Shown here piece by piece: positions 56,518 through 64,000 of a stretch of DNA of 64,000 nucleotides; the stretch's first letter is position 1, and each line of letters begins with the position of its first letter. The DNA lies in assembly GCA_025084515.1 (NCBI GenBank), contig JAJAGP010000284.1, forward strand, positions 372,001-436,000, written 5' to 3'. This DNA comes from Ancistrus triradiatus (taxonomy: Eukaryota; Chordata; Actinopteri; Siluriformes; Loricariidae). The notes beneath the pieces are model-generated. The model was not told the DNA's origin. It saw only the letters and a program-made list of their open reading frames with translations, and did no database searches. Position numbers and translations under genes: made by a program.

Positions 56518-57023
56518 CCGTATTTTTCGGACCATAAGGCGCACTTAAAATCCTTTAACTCTCTCAAAAATCGACAGTGCGCCTAAAAATGCGGTGCGTC
56601 TAATGTATGAATTAATTCTGGTTGTGCTTTCTGACCTAGAACCGATTGTAGATGGTACACGGCGCTCATAAATCTGTCAAAATGTTTTAGTACCGCCTTG
56701 GTAAGTTACGAAGCTTATGGCAACCGTAGTGCGCAGCATCGTGGAGTAATACGGTATGTGCTTCAGCATTAGGGTACGTGCATTCATTCATTCATTTTCG
56801 AAGCGGATTTCAAACACAACGCTATCAGACACGCAGTACAACAAGGACATAGAGCAGCTGCGAGAGAATTCAGCATTAACGAATCAATGATACAGAAGTG
56901 GAGGAAGCAAGAAGACGCCCTGCGCCAGGTAAAGACCAAACTGAGCTTCCGAGGGAACTTAAGAGTTTTGTTTCATTTAATGCGTCTTATAATCCGGTGC
57001 GCTTTATAGTCCGAAACATATGG
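56518..57023 (+). mobile_element. Non-autonomous pogo-like element, copy 3
   Basis: CCGTATTTTTCGGACCATAA on the left and TATAGTCCGAAACATATGG on the right, with TA flanks (56516-56517 and 57024-57025). On the + strand it reads HAVQQGHRAAAREFSINESM then IQKWRKQEDALRQVKTKLSF, a pogo-type DNA-binding helix-turn-helix, and then goes straight to the right terminus. It lacks the extra TIR-like unit found in copies 1 and 2. The catalytic domain is absent. Confidence 0.87.
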
Positions 57024-57124
57024 TAACATTATTGTAACAATAATTTTCATTAAGACCAGCCGATTGCAATTTTGCACAAGTTTTGGTCGTCATGTCATGA
57101 TATATTATATGCCATCACACTTCA

Positions 57125-57660
57125 GGACAGATCAGTTGGCTTCCAAGAAGTTGAATCTGTTCATCTGGACATAGATTTTGTTGGAGAAACGTTTCGTCAC
57201 TCATCTAAGTGACTTCTTCAGTCTCAGCAGTTGGAAAACTTCCCCAATCTTATATACAGCACCTTTGCATAACGACTGGTACCAGCATCATTGCATAACA
57301 ATGGGACCGGTGATCAGTTTAATATGCAGATTGACATAGTCATTAGCGACAATGGCCACGTGTGCCATTCACACAGGATTGGGGAAGGGCTGCGATGGCT
57401 CCGTTGTAAGATGGTGAGAGGTGTACTCTGAGGCCCCCTCCTCGGTTCAGGGATGGACGTTCCCTTTGTACAAAAATGGCTTCTTTTACTCCACATTCAA
57501 ACCATCGTTTTTCCCTATCAAGGATCTGCCTGTCTTCATCCTTGAAAGAGTGGCCACTGGCCTGTAGGTGGGTGTAAACCGCAGAGTCCTGACCTGATGA
57601 GGTAGCTCTTCTATGTTGTGCCATCCGTTTCGCCAGTGGCTGTTTGGTTTCCCCAGTTTC
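57125..57660 (-). mobile_element. Penelope-like retroelement 3' end (GIY-YIG endonuclease tail)
   Basis: The minus strand is open at 57343-57624: RRATSSGQDSAVYTHLQASG, then HSFKDEDRQILDREKRWFEC, then GVKEAIFVQRERPSLNRGGG. This C-terminal half of the GIY-YIG endonuclease domain is typical of Penelope-like elements, with the conserved RxxxRxxxE-like ERW and the ERPSLN region. The catalytic GIY and YIG motifs and the whole reverse transcriptase would be upstream and are absent. Downstream, 57130-57290 looks like the 3' untranslated tail. This is a 5'-truncated copy. Confidence 0.8.
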
Positions 57661-58231
57661 TTCTTCGCGTGTTAGCTACTGAAATGCTAGCCAGCATTCT
57701 ACTGAAGTTGTTTTGGCTAAATAATGTTACTGGTATGTGGTCTGATTGTATCATTACTTATTCCAAGATCTAAATCACGTGACCCTATTAAATTGGACAG
57801 ATATGGGTGTTCGATATTTTCGGAAATTTTATCAAGGATAATTAGACAGTACTTTGCAACCTTCAGACATGTGCTTGTAAAAGTCTTACATTTTACTACC
57901 TTGCTGTTAGTTGGATTTTGCTTACTAATGACATCAACATTTCAATCTAAGGAAAACAGGTATTATTTATTTACTTTAAACTGAAGCATTCAAGTAAAAA
58001 CTGCAGTGCATAAGCACAGATTTATGGCTAAGCCATACCTGTCCTTGACACAGTGCATTTGAGGGACAGTTTGCCATACTATTCATATTCTACATGGTGG
58101 TTAGATTGCAGATGGTGAAATAAGTCAGCTGTCAAGCTGTCTTTAATAGCAAGCAATTTCCAACATAGTTTGCAGATACTGTCTTTGTTGAGCAACATTC
58201 ATCTTTTCCAAGCAAACCACCTTGTTGCGAG
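57661..58231. other. Intronic sequence, no feature recognised
   Basis: The open frame at 57724-57984 is leucine-rich but has no start context or domain that can be defended. Confidence 0.45.
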
Positions 58232-58860
58232 TAGGGATGTGTATTGAAACCTGGTACCAATTGATTCCATTGATTGGTTCCTACTACGCATTTTATTCTT
58301 CAAATACACGCCTTTGATTAGTGCAAAAATACGTCTGTTAGCAGGCACCCATCTGTCAGGACTGTCATGATACGTACGTAGGTATGGCTACACTTTGAGG
58401 GAAAACAAGAGGCTAATCTGTGTGGAAAGTTGTCCTAAAGCAACGACCATTGTTCTCTCAGTAACTACTGGTGATAAGTAATCTCTACAGCTGAAGTGAT
58501 GGACCTGTGATCCAAAAGGGAAGTAATTTTTACATGAAGCCTTTTTCTTCCCATTTAAACCTATTATAAGAAAAACCTTCCACATAAACATGATTACTTT
58601 CTGTTTGGACCACATGTTCATCATTTCAGCAGTAGGGAGTACCATTAGTAATTGAGAGAAGTTTGGTGTTCCTGGATCACTACTTTAGTACATTAAGCCA
58701 CTTTAAGCTTTATAATTATAATAGGTTTAGATGGGAAGAAAAAAGCTTAACATAAATTATTACTTTTCAAGTTGAATTATGTAAAAATAAAGACATTCAT
58801 TATACCTAAATATCTGGCACATTTTTTTCCATCAATGAAATCAATCACAACACTGATGGC
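58232..58860. mobile_element. hAT-like MITE, copy 2
   Basis: AGGGATGTGTATTGAAACCT on the left, then GTGCAAAAATACGTCTGTTA, GAGAGAAGTTTGGTGTTCCT and GGTTTAGATGGGAAGAAAAA, match 42172-42697 in the same order. The right end is decayed, so its limit is approximate. Confidence 0.55.
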
Positions 58861-59989
58861 AAAAAATGCATATACAAAACTATTGTGACCAATGGGATTA
58901 AATGGGTTATTATTAAAACAGTGTTTGTCTCTAAACACATCCTGTGTAATTAATACTAGGCACCAAATACTACACAGTTAATACTGCACTGGCTTCCGTT
59001 GCAGTCACACATGCCCTTGGAGAGCTGAAAAGAAATCCCTTACTGTAATAATTTATATTTAGCCACTGAGTTAGCTCCTGTATGCTACAGTGTGAAGCTT
59101 CAGTGTGAGTACATTAAAATCAGGATGACATATATATTTATACAGAGGGCTGAGAATTGGCTCTTCTCGCACAGCTGAAACTTACAGTTGTGCTTCCTTA
59201 CTCTGTACTGTTATTGTCAGTTATGGAGTGCAAGATAAAGTTTATTTTCGTAACACTATGGCTAATAGTTAGGAGATGCTGATAGATATTCAGACATGTT
59301 GGACTCGATGAGTTTGTGCATTCATGTGTTTTCATCCAAGCAAAGTTTTGTGTAACCTGGCATGATGTTATATGATTGCATGTTAACTCAACGAGAGCAG
59401 TGTCATTAGGTGAATTGACCTTAGTTTGAGAGATTAGTATGGAAGGCAAACTTCAGTGTATGTGTCAGATTCTGCAGAATGAAAATTTTCTGCCAGGGCA
59501 ATTATGGGCTAATGGAATTTTAAAACAGGGCTGCTGAACTGAATTCATCAACGCACAGTGTCCAGGCTTTCCCTTCAGTATACAGTTCTTAATTGTGTTA
59601 TTGGAAAAAAGAAAAGACTACTTAACAAAAAAAAACTTAAGAATGAAAAATGGACTAGAGGAATAAGTGAATGGAAATCTTTGTGATAGTAACACTAAAA
59701 TAACTGGAGGTGGCACACGGAGAGAGGATTTGTACTGGTGCCTGTGTGTGATATGTTACTGGAGCTCTGGTTTGTGGACTGATTAGTGTAAAAACAACTG
59801 ACAAAAGAAAAATGTGTTACAATCACGAATCGATTTACATACTTCTTTTCTAAATTGTAAAATAAGGCACATTTTCTTGAATAGGTTTTTAAAAAAAACA
59901 AAACAAAAATGTTTAATCTCCTGCAATTAAAAGTAATTAATTGCTGATTTGTAACAGTTCAAAATAATGTACTCTTTTTGTGGCATTAA
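58861..59989. other. Intronic sequence, no feature recognised
   Basis: AT-rich, with A-rich runs near 59628 and 59892. No exon or repeat is recognised. Confidence 0.5.
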
Positions 59990-61013
59990 GGTAAGGACTT
60001 TCCCTCTGGTGATTCCAAATAATAAATTGCATTAAATTCTTGAAGACATTCTTTGGTAGAACACGATGCATTGTTAGGGTCGTAGGTCTTGTGCTACAAA
60101 AACTGATACAGGAAATACAGTGGGTCCCCCCCGCACCCACCCCCCCCCCCCATAACATTTTCATTGGATTAAGGTCCCAGGACTTTTGACTTGGCCATTC
60201 CAAAACATTACCATTATTCTTCTTATAACCATTTCTTTGTAGAACGACTTGTGTGGTTTAGGGTCGTTGTCCTTGCTGCATGACCCACCTTCTCTTGAGA
60301 TTCAGTTCATGGACAGATGTCCTGACATTTTCCGTTAGAATTCTCTGACATAATTCAGAATTCATTGTTCCATCAATGATGGCAAGCCCGTCCTGGCCCA
60401 GATGCAGCAAAACAGGTCCCCAAACCATGATAATACCACCTCCATGTTTCACAGATGGGATAAGGTTCTTATGCTGGAATGCAGTGTTTTCCTTTTTCCA
60501 AACATAACGCTTTTCTTTTAAACCAAAAAGTTTTATTTTGGTCTCATCCGTCCACAAAACATTCTTCCAATAGCCTTCTGGCTTGTCCACGTGATATTTT
60601 AGCAAACTGCAGACGAGCAGCAATGTTCTCTTTGGAGAGCAGTGGCTTTCCTTGCAACCCTGCCATGCACACCATTGTTGTTCAGTGTTCTTCTGAAGGT
60701 GGACTCATGAAACATTAACATTAGCCAATGTGAGAGTGGCCTTTAGTTGCTTAGAAGTTACCTTTTGTTGGGGTCCTTTGTGACCTCGCCAACTATTACA
60801 CGCCTTGCTCTTAGAGTGATCTTTATTGGTTGACCAACTTCCTGGGGAGGGTAACATGGTCTTGAATATTCTCCATTTGTGCACAATCTGTCTGACTGTG
60901 GATTGGTGGAGTCCAAACTTTTTAGAGATGGTTTTGTAACCTTTGCCAGCCTGATGAGCATCAACAACTCTTTCTGAGGTCCTCAGAAATCTCTTTTGTT
61001 CATGTCATGATAC
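59990..61013 (-). pseudogene. Tc1-like transposase (T1), broken
   Basis: The likely ancestral start is the ATG at 61011-61013, but a stop follows within seven codons, so the N-terminus is frameshifted. GKGYKTISKKFGLHQSTVRQ-type text follows in another frame. WTDETKIKLFGLKEKRYVWK carries the first catalytic Asp near 60540, and KENTAFQHKNLIPSVKHGGG follows, in a frame open from 60623 to 60258. MEWPSQKSWDLNPMKMLW retains the Glu-motif region with Met in place of Ile-Glu. A C-rich tract at 60127-60151 replaces coding text beyond it. Inactive. Confidence 0.85.
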
Positions 61014-61358
61014 ACTTCCACAAACATGCGTTGTGAAGAGCAGACTTTGATAGATCCCTGTTCTTTAAATAAAACAGGGTGCCCACTCACACCTGATTGT
61101 CATCCCATTGATTGAAAACACCTGACTCTAATTTCACCTTCAAATTAACTGCTAATCCTACAGGTTCACATACTTTTGCCATTGAGTAGTATGTAATATA
61201 GGATAATTTTCCTCAATAAATAAATGACCAATTATAATATTTTTGTCTCATTTGTTTAATTTTTTAGGACTTGTGTGAAAATCTGATGATATTTTAGGTC
61301 ATATTTATGCAGAAATATAGAAAATTCTAAAAAGTTCACAAACTTTCAAGCACCACTG
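59990..61358 (-). mobile_element. Tc1/mariner element, family T1, one terminus missing
   Basis: On the minus strand it begins CAGTGGTGCTTGAAAGTTTG at 61358, just inside a TA (61359-61360). A long terminal repeat, the leader and a broken transposase follow. The other terminal repeat is not present near 59990. T1 relics also occur at 1-137, 9110-9400, 9640-9785 and 54700-54922. Confidence 0.85.
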
Positions 61359-61360
61359 TA

Positions 61361-62198
61361 TAATCACGATATTTATTTTTGCTATATACTACATCAATTT
61401 TCAGCTGTGACCATTGTATCTTAATAAGTATCGTATCATGAAGTCCTTTCCAATACCCTCCCCTAATTACACCCCTATATCACAAACAGAAAGCCACAAA
61501 TAATATTCACCTCTTAATGTTAGTTGTAGTAAATTTTGTTTGACTCTTCAATGTAAAAAACAAAATGGAAACCAGTGCTGGTTTGGTCCTGGGGAGGACA
61601 TTGCCATGCTTACATTTTCATTATAGACTATTATTTTAGTTCCTGATCTACAATTCTGGATCAGTTTGAACTGGGTTGAATGTATTTTCACCAAGTAAGT
61701 TAACCCAGGACAGAATTTGTTATCAAGCACCGTCACGGCTTGGATAGTTTGTGTAACTTTCACGCAGAGACCCAGCTCAGTTACTGGGAGGATGCCAGTA
61801 TCAGATCAGTAGTTTTGTGATCCCTGTGCCAGAATGGAAAGGACTTTAGTGGTGAATTATGGCCCTTATTATTGGCCTTTTGTTTGTAAAGGGCAGTGCA
61901 GCTGCAGTAGGCAATGTGTTCAATAAACTGTGGTACCCCAGTGACAAGGGAGTAAGACCTGCTCTGGCACTCTGAAAGACCTGCTGCAATATCAGTGCAT
62001 AAGTCATAAAGCTCTAGCTTTAAACACCACTGCAGGGTTTGTGATTGACACATGGTAGAAGTTCTCAGAATTTTGACCATGCTGTCTGTTCTTGCTGTGT
62101 TTTTCTTGGTTTATTAATGTATTAGATATGGCCAAACACACTATATTCTCAGTGTGTTTAAAGGGAGGGGGAAAAGGGAAAGTTTTGTTAGCCATCAG
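61361..62198. other. Intronic sequence, one possible hAT-like terminus
   Basis: Near 61440-61485, TAAGTATCGTATCATGAAGT leading to AATTACACCCCTAT resembles a hAT MITE end. No partner end is seen. Minus-strand frames at 61548-62195 have no domain. Confidence 0.35.
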
Positions 62199-63036
62199 GG
62201 GCCGTATCCATAAAGATTCTTAGTGCCAAAAGTATTTCCTAGTAACGAAATTCTAAGAAGAAGTTTAGAATTGTGGACATTTCCTTCTCAAAGTTAGGAG
62301 TAGATCCTAGTAAAGATGAAAGTTTTTCATAAAGCATCTTAACCCCTAAAAGAGCTCCTAAGGTGAACAAAAGTTTGGAGTAGGAAGGAGGAAGTTTAGG
62401 AGGTTTAATAGGTCTCTTAAGCAGAGGAGAAAAATCTGGAAAGACGACAAGGCAGAAGAAGCGTTCTCCTAACACTGAATAACAATGAGTTAATCAAACG
62501 CTACTGATTAGAATCTGCAGGAATAATGTTTGTGGGTGACCTTATTAGAGATGTGCTCACATCTCTTACCCAGCGCAACACTGGTGTAACACCCGAACTG
62601 AAAGCTACATGTACCCAACTCCACCAGTTAAATAGACAAGACACTGCAGCAATCATATCTGAAAAGAACGGAGCCACCTTATCCCCAGTTCATAGGTTAT
62701 CCAATAAATTAAGTAGGGTACAGAAATTACCAGCATGGTAAATAAACTGTTAATAAAATAAAGCTAATAAACGTGTGTGTGTGTGATGCTTTTGTGTTTC
62801 TGTGTGCGAGACGGTGAGTGAATGACGGGTGACAACTAATAACAATCTTCAAAAGAATAATCGGGTTAACCCCGCTTCCTCATTGAGATAAAAGGTTTTG
62901 TATTCTTTTTGCTCTGAGTTGCTCTCAGATCGCTTCTGAATCATTCTTACACTAAAACTCCAGCTATAAGTTTCTACGCTAAGATAGGAGCTCTCTAATA
63001 CAGTAGGATTCTTAGAATCTTTATGAATATGGCCCC
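62199..63036 (+). mobile_element. PIF/Harbinger-like element with transposase remnant
   Basis: GGGGCCGTATCCATAAAGAT then TCTTAG on the left, and inverted ATCTTTATGAATATGGCCCC on the right, form about 26-bp inverted ends. A + strand remnant around 62490-62590 reads NNELIKRY, a stop, then SAGIMFVGDLIRDVLTSLTQ and RNTGVTPELKA. This fits the RYRLDRAGI...LxDxLxSPTxRN...TPExK stretch at the N-terminal side of Harbinger transposases. The catalytic domain is missing. A 3-bp target duplication was not evident. Confidence 0.72.
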
Positions 63037-63351
63037 AGGTCTGTAGCTTAAATCATTGTATGATCAGATTTAGACAGGAGACGGGAGTCAGTGTAGGTTA
63101 GACAGGATAATATATTACTTTTAATATAGACATTGTTAATCTCTGTCAGGATTCCAGACTAATCATGATTTCCCTGTTTTGTTTTTTTTGCTAAAATTGT
63201 TGCTCTATTTTCTTTTCTTCTTTCAAATCAAGTGACTGCTTTTGAACTGTCTCTCAGAGCACGCAGAGACTTTACGGAACTGATGCTCATTTACTTAAAA
63301 AAGGTCTTTGATATAAATTTCAGATGTCTTTCATCCCTATCTGGGGTGGAA
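63037..63351. other. Intronic sequence, no feature recognised
   Basis: No repeat or exon recognised. Confidence 0.4.
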
Positions 63352-63530
63352 CAGTGGCTTTGTGGGTAGCACCGCTGCCTCACAACAAGGTCCTGGGTTC
63401 AATCTTGGGGTGGAGCGGCCTGGGTCCTTTCTGTTTCCTCCCTGTGTTTGCATGGGTTTACTCCAGGTAGTCCGGTTTCCTCCCACAGTGTTAGGTTAAC
63501 TGATGGCGCTAAATTGCCATTGACTTGAGG
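63352..63530 (+). repeat. Repeat B copy
   Basis: GTGGCTTTGTGGGTAGCACC, TGCCTCACAACAAGGTCCTG and B-box GGTTCAATCTTG form the head. GTTTGCATGGGTTTACTCCA and CCGGTTTCCTCCCACAGTG follow. The copy is shortened internally relative to 38307-38570. Confidence 0.8.
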
Positions 63531-63537
63531 GTATGTA

Positions 63538-64000
63538 CAGTGGTGTGAAAGTGTTTGTCTGCTTCCTGATTTCCAAACCTACATGGCCCTGTGTGAAAAA
63601 GTGATTGCCCCCACCTTGCTAAAACATAACTATGGTTCACTGTCTGTAGCCACACCCAGGCCTGATTATTGCCACACCATTTCTCAATCAGGACATCACT
63701 TAAATAGGACCTGCCTGACAAAGGGAAGTACACCAAAAGATCCGTAAAAGCTACACATCATGCTGAGATCCAGAGAAATTCAGGAACAATTGAGAAAGAA
63801 AGTAATTGAGATCTGTCATTCTGGAAACGGTTATAAAGCCATTTCTAAAGCTTTGGGACTCCAGCAAACCACAGTGAGAGCCATTGTCTAGAAATGGCGA
63901 AGACATGGACCAGGGGTGAACCTTCCTAGGAGTGGCCGTCCGACCAAAATTACCTCGAGCACAGCGACGACTCATTCAAGAGGTCACAAAAGGCCCCACA
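63538..64000 (+). mobile_element. Tc1/mariner family T3, cut by the window end
   Basis: CAGTGGTGTGAAAGTGTTTG follows TA (63536-63537). Compared with the full-length T3 copy, 133 bp of terminal repeat are missing, after TTCCTGATTTCC. Leader and transposase follow in the usual order. Confidence 0.9.
63760..64000 (+). pseudogene. Tc1-like transposase (T3), N-terminal part
   Basis: The start is the ATG at 63760-63762: REIQEQLRKKVIEICHSGNG, then YKAISKALGLQQTTVRAIV, the first helix-turn-helix. An in-frame TAG follows (AIV*KWRRHG). NLPRSGRPTKI leads to a second break near 63952, where a lost base shifts the frame before the RRLIQEVTKG-like text. The rest lies outside the window. Confidence 0.88.

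Noticed and set aside
1..64000. CRISPR array, operon, phage or plasmid features
   Set aside because: No regularly spaced identical repeats, no gene clusters and no ribosome-binding-site pattern; the content is vertebrate intron with transposable elements.
1..64000. A new multi-gene system
   Set aside because: Apart from the single formin exon, all recognisable coding text belongs to known transposable element types, and all of it is broken or partial.

Overview
The window looks like about 64 kb of a ray-finned fish nuclear genome, almost all of it intron. It carries several Tc1/mariner families, tRNA-derived SINEs with the V-SINE-type central motif, CR1/L2/Rex1-type LINE pieces, pogo/Tigger, hAT and PIF/Harbinger remnants, a Penelope-like retroelement tail, long (GT)n and poly-G tracts, and one 100-N assembly gap. 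The repeat mix recalls otophysan fish such as catfishes, but that is an impression and not a measurement. No bacterial, viral or organellar gene was seen.

Only one host coding exon could be supported: 20365-20460 on the + strand. It encodes the diaphanous autoregulatory domain (DAD) of a Diaphanous-related formin, most like DIAPH2/DIAPH3, with a polypyrimidine tract and AG acceptor before it and a GT donor after it. The rest of the window is best read as the flanking introns of this gene: over 20 kb upstream and possibly up to 43 kb downstream. A different gene whose exons I could not recognise cannot be excluded further downstream.

Layout. 1-9.8 kb: Tc1 terminus, LINE pieces, an internally deleted Tigger, a nested retroposon, the poly-G tract, pogo copy 1, and a cluster of Tc1 and SINE insertions with one SINE inside a Tc1 and two SINEs head to head. 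9.8-14.6 kb: assembly gap and two Tc1 copies of one family (called T2 here), a LINE with a deleted reverse-transcriptase core, and repeat C copy 1. 14.7-20.3 kb: mostly plain intron. 20.4 kb: the DAD exon. 21-26.3 kb: SINE-like tandem, a decayed Tc1 (T4) carrying an insertion of repeat A, and a long repeat A copy. 28-40.4 kb: Tc1 relatives, hAT and repeat A nested in repeat C, an inverted pair of T5 elements, repeat B copies. 42-54 kb: hAT-like MITE, (GT)37, a full-length but dead Tc1 (T3), two palindromic MITEs, a pogo-like element inside another. 54.7-64 kb: T1 terminus, an inverted pair of pogo copies, the Penelope tail, a T1 Tc1, a Harbinger element, and a T3 copy cut by the window end.

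All transposase and reverse-transcriptase reading frames are broken or partial. I found no evidence for a new gene system. The most useful observations are the lone DAD exon with an in-frame stop just past its donor, nested insertions whose target duplications can be read directly, a pogo family with an architectural difference between copies, and a hammerhead-like fold beside the Penelope endonuclease.
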